The notes below the pieces were generated by a model that did not search any database, was not told the DNA's origin, and saw only the letters and a list, made by a program, of their open reading frames with translations. The position numbers were made by a program, and so were the translations under genes. A DNA stretch of 64,000 nt from Mucilaginibacter terrigena. GTDB taxonomy: Bacteria; Bacteroidota; Bacteroidia; Sphingobacteriales; Sphingobacteriaceae. Each line of letters opens with the position of its first letter. Position 1 is the first letter of the stretch. The stretch is from the NCBI RefSeq assembly GCF_004168255.1, contig NZ_SEWG01000001.1:682001-746000 (forward strand), written 5' to 3'. Shown piece after piece: positions 53,354-62,769 of this stretch.

Positions 53354-55237
53354 ATGCAAGAAAAAGGCACCATCTCGATACACACCGAGAACATTTTTCC
53401 TATCATTAAAAAATTCTTATACTCTGATACCGAGATATTTCTGCGCGAGCTGGTATCTAACTCGGTTGATGCAACTCAAAAAATAAAACGCCTCGCATCA
53501 TTAGGCCAATACAATGGCGACCTGGGCGAACTGCGCGTTGAAGTTGCTTTTGATGCAGACAAAAAGACCATCACCATATCTGATAACGGATTAGGTATGA
53601 CGGCCGAAGAAATAAAAAAATACATTAACCAGATAGCATTTAGCGGCGCTACCGAGTTTATGGAGAAGTTTAAAGAAGCTAAAGACGCCAACGAGATCAT
53701 CGGCCGCTTTGGTTTGGGCTTCTACTCAGCATTTATGGTTGCCGATAAGGTGGAGATAGAAACCTTAAGTTACCAGGATGGCGCTACGCCTGCCCATTGG
53801 GTTTGCGATGGCAGCACCGAGTTTGAAATTAGCGAAGGCAGCCTGGAAGAACGCGGCACCGAGATCACCCTGCACATAAATGCCGAATCTGAAGAGTTTT
53901 TAAACCAGCAGCGCTTGCAGCAGATCCTGGATAAGTATTGCAAGTTTTTACCTGTGCCTATTAAATTTGGTACCACCAATCAGGAGGAAGAGGATGGCGT
54001 TGACGAAGAAGGTAAACCTAAGTACAAGTCTGTTGAAGTTGATAATATCATCAACGATACCAACCCTATCTGGACAAAAGCGCCAAATGAGTTAAAGGAC
54101 GAAGATTATCTGAAGTTTTATAAAGAACTTTATCCGTATAGTGAGGACCCGCTATTCTGGATCCACCTGAATGTTGATTATCCTTTTAACCTTACGGGTG
54201 TATTATATTTCCCTAAGCTGAAAAACGATTTTGAGATCACCCGTAATAAGATAAAACTATTCTCGCGCCAGGTATTTATTACCGACGAGGTGAAAGATAT
54301 CGTCCCCGAGTTTTTAATGCTGCTGCACGGCGTTATCGATTCGCCGGATATCCCGCTGAACGTATCGCGAAGCTTTTTACAGGCCGATAGCAACGTTAAA
54401 AAGATAAACAGCTATATCACCAAAAAAGTAGCAGATAAACTTGCCGATCTGTTTAAAAACGACCGTAAAGGTTTTGAAGAAAAATGGAACGACATTGGCC
54501 TGTTTGTGAAATACGGTATGGTGAGCGAAGACAAGTTTTATGATAAGGCGAAAGATTTTGTTTTGGTAACCAATACCGCCAAAGAGAATTTCACACTAAA
54601 CGAATACAAAGACAAAGTTGAAGCCGTACAAACCGATAAGGATGGCCAACTGGTTTACATTTATACCAACGATGCCGAAAAGCAGGACGCGTTCATCCAG
54701 TCGGCCAATAAAAAGGGTTACGATGTTTTGGTGATGAACTCGCCTATCGATAATCACTTCATTAGCCAGTTAGAGCAAAAATTAGATAAAACATCGCTTA
54801 AACGTGTTGATGCTGACGTTGCCGATAAACTGATAAAAAAAGACGACGCACTTGAACATGTGCTGACCGAAGAACAATCGACCAAAATAAAGGCGATATT
54901 TGATAAAGCCATAAACAAACCGGCTTACCGTGTTGAGTTGGAAAGCCTAAACCCCGAGGAGTTACCTGTAACGGTTACCATGGACGAGTTTATGCGTCGT
55001 ATGAAAGATATGGCTGCTATGGGTGGCGGCATGGGCTTTTACGGCAACATGCCCGATAACTATAAGGTTATAGTTAACGGCAACCATAAACTGATAAGCC
55101 GAATTTTAGAAGGTGAAGATGAGGGTGTACAGGCGCAGCTTGCAAAACAGGCGTTTGACCTGGCCCTGTTATCCCAAGGCTTGCTAACAGGCGCCGAACT
55201 AACCGAGTTTGTTAACCGCAGCGTTAGCCTTATATAA
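53354..55237 (+). CDS. htpG: molecular chaperone HtpG (Hsp90)
   Basis: 627 residues. The N-terminal GHKL ATPase has RELVSNSVDA (31-40), SDNGLGMT (76-83) and GRFGLGFYSA (near 120). The middle domain has NVSRSFLQ, and the C-terminal dimerisation domain is of bacterial length. A glutamate/aspartate-rich loop (NQEEEDGVDEEGKPKYKS near 215-232) lies between the N-terminal and middle domains. It is an ATP-driven chaperone for stress and client folding in the cytoplasm. It is a single gene followed by a good terminator. Confidence 0.97.
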   Translation: MQEKGTISIHTENIFPIIKKFLYSDTEIFLRELVSNSVDATQKIKRLASLGQYNGDLGELRVEVAFDADKKTITISDNGLGMTAEEIKKYINQIAFSGATEFMEKFKEAKDANEIIGRFGLGFYSAFMVADKVEIETLSYQDGATPAHWVCDGSTEFEISEGSLEERGTEITLHINAESEEFLNQQRLQQILDKYCKFLPVPIKFGTTNQEEEDGVDEEGKPKYKSVEVDNIINDTNPIWTKAPNELKDEDYLKFYKELYPYSEDPLFWIHLNVDYPFNLTGVLYFPKLKNDFEITRNKIKLFSRQVFITDEVKDIVPEFLMLLHGVIDSPDIPLNVSRSFLQADSNVKKINSYITKKVADKLADLFKNDRKGFEEKWNDIGLFVKYGMVSEDKFYDKAKDFVLVTNTAKENFTLNEYKDKVEAVQTDKDGQLVYIYTNDAEKQDAFIQSANKKGYDVLVMNSPIDNHFISQLEQKLDKTSLKRVDADVADKLIKKDDALEHVLTEEQSTKIKAIFDKAINKPAYRVELESLNPEELPVTVTMDEFMRRMKDMAAMGGGMGFYGNMPDNYKVIVNGNHKLISRILEGEDEGVQAQLAKQAFDLALLSQGLLTGAELTEFVNRSVSLI

Positions 55238-55272
55238 TAGGCAATCAAGTCCCTCATGGGGGAACAATATCT

Positions 55273-55301
55273 AAAGCCATTCGTAAACGGATGGCTTTTT
55301 T
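55273..55301 (+). terminator. htpG terminator
   Basis: AAAGCCATTCG and CGGATGGCTTT form a stem of about 11 bp with one T-G and a TAAA loop, followed by a T-rich tract (six T from 55296). It lies 36 bases past the htpG stop. Confidence 0.85.
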
Positions 55302-55499
55302 GTTTTATTTCGATTTGCTTATGGAAAACCGCCGGTTGCTGCATCTTGTAAATAAAACCCGAATATGAACATATACAAAACAAACAGTAAAGCGCCGCCG
55401 GTTGTACTATTTAAGGTTATAATTTGCTAATGCTATTAAACTTACAGCCCAATATCAAGTCTAACAAAAACAACGTTATATTTATATAAACTATTAAAA

Positions 55500-56015
55500 A
55501 TGAAAACTTTAATCAAAATAATTTTAGCATGGGCGCTTGCCATTGTAATGGTAGCACCTGCTAACGCCCAAGATAAAAAAGCCATAAAAAAAGCTAAGAA
55601 GGCTGCCGAAGTAAAAGAACTTATTGATGCGCAAAATTACGTATTCAAGGCTACGTACATGTACCCTAATGGCGGGGGCCAGCGCTATTTAACAACAGAT
55701 TATGATGTTACCGTGTCCCGCGATACAGTGGAGTCGTTCCTGCCCTATTTTGGTGTAGTTTACGCGGGTGCAGGCTATAACAGCAGCAGCGATAATGGAG
55801 TAAAATTTACGTCGACCAAGTTTAATTATACTGCCGATCTTCAAAAAAACGGGAGTTACCGGATAATTATTAAGCCTAACGATGTTACCGGCACCACCCA
55901 AATGTTCCTTGATATTTTCCCAAACGGTAATGCTAACCTATCGGTAATTAGCTTAAACCGTGAAAGGATCCGTTACGACGGCTACATCAAAGAACGACGC
56001 AAACCTAAAGCATAA
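55500..56015 (+). CDS. DUF4251 domain protein, exported
   Basis: 171 residues. A signal peptide (about 1-23, ending ANAQ) is followed by a lysine-rich segment (DKKAIKKAKKAAEVKE) and a beta-rich DUF4251 domain. The latter has YMYPNGGGQRYLTTDYDV, a GVVYAGAGYNSSSDNGVKF stretch and a conserved ending ISLNRERIRYDGYI. Probably a periplasmic or outer-membrane lipocalin-like protein found almost only in Bacteroidota; function unknown. Confidence 0.88.
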   Translation: MKTLIKIILAWALAIVMVAPANAQDKKAIKKAKKAAEVKELIDAQNYVFKATYMYPNGGGQRYLTTDYDVTVSRDTVESFLPYFGVVYAGAGYNSSSDNGVKFTSTKFNYTADLQKNGSYRIIIKPNDVTGTTQMFLDIFPNGNANLSVISLNRERIRYDGYIKERRKPKA

Positions 56016-56046
56016 TTTGCAGTTATAGCATATAAACATAATTGTT

Positions 56047-56313
56047 ATGCTTAAAATTAATATTCCACCCATCGGTTTTGAAGGGAGCATATTTGATAAA
56101 TATAATTTACCATCGCCCCCAAACGGCACCGAAACAGAGGTAAACGGCGAAATGATATTGATGTTTGAGGATGAAGAGGAGGCTGTGGCTTATCTTGATG
56201 AACTGGAAGACTACTCAACCCGCTTAGATGCCAATGCACCCGAGAAACCGGTAATAAACACCCTGGTAAGCGCCATCAATAATGATGAATTTGTACAGTC
56301 ATACTTACAGTAA
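56047..56313 (+). CDS. small acidic protein of unknown function
   Basis: 88 residues, strongly acidic in the middle (MLMFEDEEEAVAYLDELEDY), without a signal peptide or membrane segment. It starts 31 bases after the DUF4251 gene on the same strand and is probably cotranscribed with it. The terminator hairpin overlaps its last codons. No family was recognised. Confidence 0.7.
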   Translation: MLKINIPPIGFEGSIFDKYNLPSPPNGTETEVNGEMILMFEDEEEAVAYLDELEDYSTRLDANAPEKPVINTLVSAINNDEFVQSYLQ

Positions 56314-56332
56314 CCTGTACAAATTCTTTTTT
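56287..56332 (+). terminator. terminator overlapping the end of the small acidic gene
   Basis: GAATTTGTACAG (56287-56298) and CTGTACAAATTC (56315-56326) are perfect 12-bp complements, followed by six T. The left arm lies inside the coding region, encoding the last codons, and the stop codon lies in the loop. Confidence 0.85.
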
Positions 56333-56339
56333 AATATAC

Positions 56340-57269
56340 TTATACGTTTAGGTTTTTATTGATGAACCCGATGCTGCTGTTTATACTTGCAAAGGCATCT
56401 TTAGGCATATCGTGCTCCACAAAAAAGCTGCGCATACCAGCTGTTGCCGCCGCCGCGAATATGGGTTTAAAGTCGATAGTACCGCTGCCAACAGGCAGGA
56501 TATTTTCGCGGCTCGCGTCCAAATCTTTCACATGCCAAAGCGGGAAACGACCGGGGTTCTGTTTAAACATCTCCACCGGGTTTTTACCACCTTTTATAGC
56601 CCATGCCAGGTCAAGCTCCATTTTTACATGGTTATGGTCGGTTTCTGATAAAAGCAGATCGTAAGGCACTTTACCTCCTTCAAGCGCTTTAAATTCCATA
56701 TCATGGTTGTGATAAGCAAATGTTAATCCTGCTTTGGTTGCAGCCTCGCCAGTTTTATTTAATACAGCGATCGATGCTTTCAGTTCGTCCATAGTACCGG
56801 TTGGGGTATTAGCGCATACCAGGTATTTTACACCACCTTCGGCAGCTTCATCTACCAGTTGCTGCATATTATCCTGCAGGTTATTCATAGGTGGTATCAC
56901 CATAGGTTTACCATCGGGCATGGTTGGCATTTTGGCGCCTGCAGGCATTTTAAACGGGGCACCCAGCACATGGTGCGATTTCCACGACAAACCCAGATCG
57001 TTGGCCAAAGCTTTAAACTCTTTGGGTTTTAAGCCGTAATACCCCCCTTTTTTGCTGAAGGCAGATTCTATTTCGCCATAACCGGCCGCAGCTATTTTGG
57101 TTAATGTGCCTTTAACATCATCATCAATAATATTAAAAAAAGTAAATAACTGCACGCCTACCGGGCGTTTAATAATATTAAAATATGATGCTGCCTTACC
57201 CGATAAAACAACACTGCTTAGGGCAAGAGCCCCCGTGCTTTGTAAAAATTTGCGCCTGTTAAAATTCAT
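56340..57269 (-). CDS. sugar phosphate isomerase/epimerase-like protein with Tat signal
   Basis: 309 residues. A twin-arginine signal peptide (NRRKFLQSTGALALSS) is followed by an AP-endonuclease-2 type TIM barrel. It has VGVQLFTFFN, YGEIESAF and FAYHNHDMEF, with WHVKDLDASR and FFVEHDM toward the end; the histidine, glutamate and aspartate residues fit a metal site. It would act in the periplasm on a sugar or inositol derivative; the substrate is unknown. It is transcribed away from the DUF4251 pair. Confidence 0.9.
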   Translation of the reverse strand: MNFNRRKFLQSTGALALSSVVLSGKAASYFNIIKRPVGVQLFTFFNIIDDDVKGTLTKIAAAGYGEIESAFSKKGGYYGLKPKEFKALANDLGLSWKSHHVLGAPFKMPAGAKMPTMPDGKPMVIPPMNNLQDNMQQLVDEAAEGGVKYLVCANTPTGTMDELKASIAVLNKTGEAATKAGLTFAYHNHDMEFKALEGGKVPYDLLLSETDHNHVKMELDLAWAIKGGKNPVEMFKQNPGRFPLWHVKDLDASRENILPVGSGTIDFKPIFAAAATAGMRSFFVEHDMPKDAFASINSSIGFINKNLNV

Positions 57270-57356
57270 GCTGATTAGTATTTATTACTTGGTAAGTAAA
57301 TCTAAATCAAATAATTCGAACAAAGAAATTTATTGTGTCTATTTAACACATTAAGT

Positions 57357-59954
57357 TTAATGATACAGGCAATTAGCTATTATCCCCGTCCAGCCGGTTT
57401 GGTGGGCAGCGCCCAATCCTTTCCCGGTATCACCGTCAAAATATTCGTAGTACAGGATGTGGTCTTTAAAATTCGCGTCGGTTTGTACTTTTTCGTTCGT
57501 TCCGTTACTTGCCCTGCGGCCGTGCTCATCGGGCATAAAAAGATTTGAGATGCGCCGGTAGATCTCGTTGGCCACCTCTTTCAAGGTCATCATATTGCCC
57601 GATCCTGTAGGGCATTCAACCGTAAAACCGTCGCCATAGTACAAATAGTACTCGTTAAGGCTTTGGATAATAAGGTAATTAATGGGCACCCAGACCGGGC
57701 CGCGCCAGTTACTGTTGCCGCCAAACATATTGCCATCGCTTTCGGCAGGCAGGTACTTTATACTAAACAGCGTGCCGTTAATATCTGCGCTAAACGGGTG
57801 CTCAAGATGATATTTGGACAGTGAACGAATGCCGAAAGGGCTCAAAAACTCGTTCTCATCCAGCATATATTTTAGAATGGCTTTCATGCGGTGCCCGCGC
57901 AGCAGGCTTATCAAATGTTTGCCGTTATTACTTTTTTCGTCCCAGTGCGATACCAGTGCTGCAAGGTCGGGGCGGTTTGCTGTAAACCAATCCATACGCG
58001 CACGAAAGATGGGGTTATTGGTAATATCCGCGTCGTCCAATACTTCGGCGGCAAACAAAGGCACCAGGCCAACAATGCTGCGTACCTTCATCTTTTCTGC
58101 AGTGCCATCGGGCATACGCAACTGATCGTAAAAAAAGCCGTCCTGCTCATCCCAAAGGCCGCTAACCCCGCCTTCGCCCAGGCTGGCCATGGCCGCCGAG
58201 ATATAAATAAAGTGCTCAAAAAATTTAGAGGCAATATCCGCGTAAGCCTTATTGGTTATGGCGAGTTCAGCGGCTATACGTAACAGATTAAGCGAATACA
58301 TGGCCATCCAGCTGGTACCATCTACCTGCTCTAAATGGGCGCCATTGGCAAAGCGGGTGTTACGGTCAAAAACACCAATATTATCCATCCCTAAAAAGCC
58401 GCCCTCGAATATGTTGTTACCAACTTCGTCCTTGCGGTTTACCCACCAGGTAAAATTGAGCATCAGTTTATGAAAAATGCGTTCCAGGAAATAGGTATCC
58501 CCTTTGCCACCGTTCTCATTTTTATCCAGCTGATATATCTTCCAGGTTGCCATGGCATGCACGGGTGGGTTGGCATCATTAAAATCCCACTCATAAGCCG
58601 GCAGCTGGCCGTTGGGGTGCATATACCAATCGCGCACTAACAGGTTTAATTGCCTTTTTGCAAAACCCATATCAATTGCGGCCAGGGGGATACAATGGAA
58701 GGCCAGGTCCCAGGCGGCAAACCAGGGATATTCCCATTTATCAGGCATCGAAATAACATCCTTACCATTAAAATGCTGCCATTTGCTGTTACGATGCTGT
58801 TTCCGCTCGTTTGGCGGGGCGGGTTCTGCCGGGTCGCCGTTTAACCATTGGTGGATGTTGTAATAATAAAACTGCTTGTTCCAAAGCATGCCGGCATAAG
58901 CCTGGCGCTGGATCTGTGCTTTTACATCATTTTTATCATCGGGCCTAAGTGCTTTATAAAACTCGTCGGCTTGCTGCTGCCTCGATGCAAAAATCTTGTC
59001 AAATTCTCTAAATGTGTTTTCGGCCTTGTCAGACAGTCTTAACCTTATAATGGTACTTTCTCCCGCCGGGATGCTTATATCATAATTAAAGGCCGCCTTT
59101 GTGCCTGTATCGGCATGATTAACAGTATCGGCACCGTAAACAACATGGTCATTAATGCCATCCTTGTAATAGGATTTGTTGTCGCCTTGATTAGTAAAAC
59201 GTTTGGTATTGGTTTGATTATCACAAAAAAGCATCTCAGCTTCACCTTCGGCCATTAAGCTAAGCCGTCCTAAATCTTTGTGATCAATAATGATAGTGTT
59301 TGCTCCCGCCGATAATTGCGGTTTGTAATTATCATAACCCCAGTCCCAGGTGTTACGAAACCATACGGTAGGCAGTACGTTTAAGCTCGCTGCCTCTTTG
59401 CCCCTGTTATAAATGGTGATCTTTATAAGAACATCATCCGCCGATTGCTTGGCGTATTCCACAAAAACATCAAAGTAATCATCGTTATCGAAGATGCCAG
59501 TATCTATTAGCTCGTATTCGGGCTGTGTGCGGTCGCGTTTTTTATTTTCGGCAACAAGGTGGTCGTAAGGAAATTGCTGCTGCGGGTATTTATACAGCAT
59601 TTTCATGTACGAATGCGTGGGCGTATTATCCAGGTAATAATAAAGTTCCTTCACGTCCTCGCCATGGTTACCTTCGCCATTATTAAGACCAAAGTAGCGT
59701 TCCTTTAAAATAGGATCTTTCTTGTTCCACAGGGCCATCGCGAAGCATAACAATTGCTCGCGGTCGCAAATGCCGGCTATACCCTCTTCGCCCCATCGAT
59801 AAGCCTTACTGCGGGCCATGTCGTGGGTAATGTAATTCCAGGCATCGCCATTGGCGCTGTAGTCTTCGCGTACGGTTCCCCACTGCCTGTCGCTTACGTA
59901 TGGCCCCCACTTTTTCCAGCCTGTATCTTTTAACCTGTCCTGCTCTGCCCCCAT
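57357..59954 (-). CDS. GH63-like glucosidase
   Basis: 865 residues, close to other bacterial MGH1-type glucosidases. The N-terminal SDRQWGTVREDYSANGDAW is typical of the family and leads to a beta-sandwich-like domain (to about 330). The (alpha/alpha)6 catalytic barrel follows, containing YPWFAAWDLAFHCI with the probable catalytic aspartate, GFLGMDNIGVFDR, and NSNWRGPVWVPINYL. No signal peptide is evident, so it is probably cytoplasmic. It starts four bases after the dipeptidase stop, so it is the last gene of the four-gene unit. Confidence 0.93.
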   Translation of the reverse strand: MGAEQDRLKDTGWKKWGPYVSDRQWGTVREDYSANGDAWNYITHDMARSKAYRWGEEGIAGICDREQLLCFAMALWNKKDPILKERYFGLNNGEGNHGEDVKELYYYLDNTPTHSYMKMLYKYPQQQFPYDHLVAENKKRDRTQPEYELIDTGIFDNDDYFDVFVEYAKQSADDVLIKITIYNRGKEAASLNVLPTVWFRNTWDWGYDNYKPQLSAGANTIIIDHKDLGRLSLMAEGEAEMLFCDNQTNTKRFTNQGDNKSYYKDGINDHVVYGADTVNHADTGTKAAFNYDISIPAGESTIIRLRLSDKAENTFREFDKIFASRQQQADEFYKALRPDDKNDVKAQIQRQAYAGMLWNKQFYYYNIHQWLNGDPAEPAPPNERKQHRNSKWQHFNGKDVISMPDKWEYPWFAAWDLAFHCIPLAAIDMGFAKRQLNLLVRDWYMHPNGQLPAYEWDFNDANPPVHAMATWKIYQLDKNENGGKGDTYFLERIFHKLMLNFTWWVNRKDEVGNNIFEGGFLGMDNIGVFDRNTRFANGAHLEQVDGTSWMAMYSLNLLRIAAELAITNKAYADIASKFFEHFIYISAAMASLGEGGVSGLWDEQDGFFYDQLRMPDGTAEKMKVRSIVGLVPLFAAEVLDDADITNNPIFRARMDWFTANRPDLAALVSHWDEKSNNGKHLISLLRGHRMKAILKYMLDENEFLSPFGIRSLSKYHLEHPFSADINGTLFSIKYLPAESDGNMFGGNSNWRGPVWVPINYLIIQSLNEYYLYYGDGFTVECPTGSGNMMTLKEVANEIYRRISNLFMPDEHGRRASNGTNEKVQTDANFKDHILYYEYFDGDTGKGLGAAHQTGWTGIIANCLYH

Positions 59955-59958
59955 CTAT

Positions 59959-61029
59959 TTATTTCCACGCGTTTCGTAAAAAACGCAGCCAGTTACCGTG
60001 CATCATATTGTCAATATCCGCATCGGTATAACCCCGCTTTTTTAATAAAGCAGGTACTTTCTGCAAATCGGCGATGGTTTCCAGGTCATAAGGGCACTGT
60101 TCGCGCCCAAAAGCACCATCCAGATCAGTACCCATACCTACATGCAGGGCGTTGCCCGCTATCTGGCAAATATGGTCGATATGATCTACCATCACTTCCA
60201 GGTTACAATTCATTCCGCGCGGGGTCGACTGCCCCCTAACCCAATTGGGCACCATCATCCAGGCATCTAAGGCAGCGCCAATTACCGCGCCACGGTCAAT
60301 AAGGGCTTTTATCATTTCATCGCTGTACTGGCGGTTATGGTTTACCAGCGCGCGGCAATTATTATGGCTTGCCCAAACATGCCCGTTAAAATTATCGAGG
60401 GCCTGCCAAAAGGCATCGTCGCAAAGATGGGTAGCATCAAGGATGATATTAAGGCGTTCCATTTCTTTCAATAGCTCGATACCTTTAGCGCCCATTTTAC
60501 CGGTAGAATCGGTACCGTTTGCGTACCTTCCGGGCCCGTAATGTGCCGGGCCAAGGGCACGCAGGCCGTTTTGATACGCGCCTTCTAAAAAGCCTACGTC
60601 AACTATCGAATCGGCCCCTTCCAGACTTAAAATATAGCCTATGGCTTTGTCTGCATTGTCTTTCCCGTTGCACCACAAAGCTAAGTGCTCGCCAAGGCTC
60701 TGCAGGCTATTCACCTGGTTCATTTCCCCGGCATCTTCCATAGCTTTGTACCATGCCAGCTGTCCCTGCGTTTGCGCCCAGGCCTGCTGTGGCGAGTGCC
60801 AGCCGGGCAGCTTATTATCCGGTGCAACATAGCGGCCTATTTGGGTAGCCACCACCAAACCAATATTACCTTTCCGCAATTCGGGCAGGGATACAACGGC
60901 TTTGGCGCGGTCGGGCTTATCGGTTAAACCCTCTTCGCGCCGGTTAATTTCGGCAACCGGGCGGGTAAGGTCGCGGTTCCACTCCAACGCGTTCATGCTA
61001 AGGTCTAAGTGGGCATCTATAATAAACAT
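59959..61029 (-). CDS. membrane dipeptidase family (M19) peptidase
   Basis: 356 residues with an amidohydrolase-like TIM barrel. The metal site begins with IDAHLDLS, continues with the bridging glutamate in LSLEGADS and with histidines in LDATHLCDD and WASHNNCRAL. M19 enzymes split dipeptides, commonly accepting a D-residue at the second position. No signal peptide is visible (it starts MFIIDAHLDL), so it is predicted to be cytoplasmic despite the family name. It lies 27 bases after the aldolase-like gene. Confidence 0.92.
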   Translation of the reverse strand: MFIIDAHLDLSMNALEWNRDLTRPVAEINRREEGLTDKPDRAKAVVSLPELRKGNIGLVVATQIGRYVAPDNKLPGWHSPQQAWAQTQGQLAWYKAMEDAGEMNQVNSLQSLGEHLALWCNGKDNADKAIGYILSLEGADSIVDVGFLEGAYQNGLRALGPAHYGPGRYANGTDSTGKMGAKGIELLKEMERLNIILDATHLCDDAFWQALDNFNGHVWASHNNCRALVNHNRQYSDEMIKALIDRGAVIGAALDAWMMVPNWVRGQSTPRGMNCNLEVMVDHIDHICQIAGNALHVGMGTDLDGAFGREQCPYDLETIADLQKVPALLKKRGYTDADIDNMMHGNWLRFLRNAWK

Positions 61030-61056
61030 CTTTTGTATGGTTAAATTGATGTATTG

Positions 61057-62169
61057 CTATATTGTTATCTTCCTGTCTCTCGCAATAGTTTTCCATTCAC
61101 CGGTAACTAACTTATTTTCAACGGTTATAACGCGTTCATATAAAGCAACGGTTGGGCAAATGTGATATGGCAGGCCGTATAAAATATCACCTACTTTATA
61201 TGGATGGTTTATGCCTGCATCAGCTACAAGGTGTTCTTCGCTTTGGCCGCTAAACTTTAGATCGGGCGCGTTTAAAAAACAGATACGCTTACTCAACTCG
61301 TTCTCTGCTGATACCGATTTATGGCCAACATCAATACAGATCTTCCCATCTTCCGGTAACGAGATTACCCTTCCAACAACAAGCGCCGCGGTTTGAAACT
61401 CCTGCTCGGAAAATGCCAGTTGATACCCCCTATCCCAATATGCAAATGTACCGGGGCTGCATTCTATGTTTTTACGCTTGGCGATGATGGGAAACGTTGG
61501 CGAACCACCTGCAATTACAATCGGTTCGGGATATCCTTTAGTTGTAATATCCGCGGCAAGTTTTAATACAGGGGCGATACTTTCGTCAGACCGTTGCTGC
61601 CTAACCCGGTAATCGCTATCGTGGATATGCCCGTCGTAAGCATGCAGGCCTGTAATAGCTATACCCGGTAACGATGCGCACCGTTCATATAAACCTAATG
61701 CTTCGTCAGGCGCAATACCCGTGCGGTTCATCCCAATATTTAAATCGATATAAACGGGTATGGCAATATTATTGCCAACAGCTTCGGCGGATATCGCGTT
61801 AGCGGTTTCAACATTATCAAACAGGCTCGAAAACTTAGTTTTTGAGTATGTCTTCACAAGTTGGACAAACCGCTTAAGCTTTGGCCCTGCAGGCTGGTAA
61901 GCCAGTAACACATCAGGCGCTTGTGCCACCCCCAGCATCTCGGCCTCGGCAATGGTGGCGCACTTAAATTTGGTGATACCTGCCTTTATCATCATCAGAG
62001 AAACGTCGATACTTTTATGCGTTTTTACATGGGGGCGCAGTCGCGATGCATCGTCTATCATCGTCTTCACCATGTCAATATTGGCTTTTACCCTGTCGGG
62101 ATAAACCACTAAAGCCGGGGTGTCCAGCTCATCAACATTGCTTATGGTGTACCAGTCTGCCGCTGCCAT
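61057..62169 (-). CDS. D-threonine aldolase-like PLP enzyme
   Basis: 370 residues. An N-terminal alanine-racemase-type barrel has the PLP lysine in RPHVKTHKS (near 50), ATIAEAEML and YIDLNIGMNRTG. A C-terminal D-serine-dehydratase-like domain follows, with VVGRVIS and the metal-binding pattern LVADAGINHPYKVGD. It probably cleaves D-threonine or a related D-beta-hydroxy amino acid to glycine and an aldehyde, or dehydrates D-serine. The start overlaps the RidA stop by one base (TAATG), indicating translational coupling. Confidence 0.9.
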   Translation of the reverse strand: MAAADWYTISNVDELDTPALVVYPDRVKANIDMVKTMIDDASRLRPHVKTHKSIDVSLMMIKAGITKFKCATIAEAEMLGVAQAPDVLLAYQPAGPKLKRFVQLVKTYSKTKFSSLFDNVETANAISAEAVGNNIAIPVYIDLNIGMNRTGIAPDEALGLYERCASLPGIAITGLHAYDGHIHDSDYRVRQQRSDESIAPVLKLAADITTKGYPEPIVIAGGSPTFPIIAKRKNIECSPGTFAYWDRGYQLAFSEQEFQTAALVVGRVISLPEDGKICIDVGHKSVSAENELSKRICFLNAPDLKFSGQSEEHLVADAGINHPYKVGDILYGLPYHICPTVALYERVITVENKLVTGEWKTIARDRKITI

Positions 62170-62633
62170 TATACCAGTTCAAATAAGGCTTCTATCTCTA
62201 CAGGGATATTATCTGGCAACGAGCCCATGCCTACCGCGCTGCGTACGCCTATGCCATTCTCTTCGCCCCAAACTTTGGCAAACAGTTCGCTGGCACCGTT
62301 GATGATATATGGGTGTTTTTCAAAGTCGGGCGTACAGTTAACCATGCCCAATACCTTTATAACACGCTTAACCCTATCCAGGCTGCCTAAATTTGCTTTA
62401 ATGGTTGCCAGCATAGCTAAACCTACCTGCCTTGCGGCAAGTTTGCCGTCTTCCTGGTTAATGGTATCGCCAATTCGGCCGATGATCAAACTGCCATCGT
62501 CCTGCACGGTACCGTGGCCCGACAGGTACAGGTATTTACCATCAATTAAACAAGGTTTGTAAACGCCAAGTGGTTTTGGCGCGGGCGGCAGATTTAAGCC
62601 TAATTCTTTAAAATTTTGTTCAGCTGAGTTCAT
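62169..62633 (-). CDS. RidA-family protein
   Basis: 154 residues, a longer YjgF/RidA relative with MGSLPDNIPVEIEALFEL at the end and VRSAVG before it. RidA proteins hydrolyse reactive enamine or imine intermediates released by PLP dehydratases. Its position immediately before the PLP enzyme suits that job. First gene of the unit RidA, aldolase-like enzyme, dipeptidase, glucosidase. Confidence 0.92.
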   Translation of the reverse strand: MNSAEQNFKELGLNLPPAPKPLGVYKPCLIDGKYLYLSGHGTVQDDGSLIIGRIGDTINQEDGKLAARQVGLAMLATIKANLGSLDRVKRVIKVLGMVNCTPDFEKHPYIINGASELFAKVWGEENGIGVRSAVGMGSLPDNIPVEIEALFELV

Positions 62634-62678
62634 TTGGTAAATCTATTATTTAAAAATAAAAACCCGTGTTTATTAAAC

Positions 62679-62708
62679 AAAAAAAGGCCGGGAACCACCC
62701 CGGCCTTT
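62679..62708 (-). terminator. terminator of the DoxX-like gene
   Basis: AAAGGCCGGG and CCCGGCCTTT form a perfect 10-bp stem with a 6-base loop, followed on the minus strand by seven T. It lies about 60 bases past the stop at 62770. Confidence 0.9.
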
Positions 62709-62769
62709 ACTTACATAACCATTATATATTAAGCTTAAACAAACGTTAAAGCTTTTAAAAGCTACAGTG

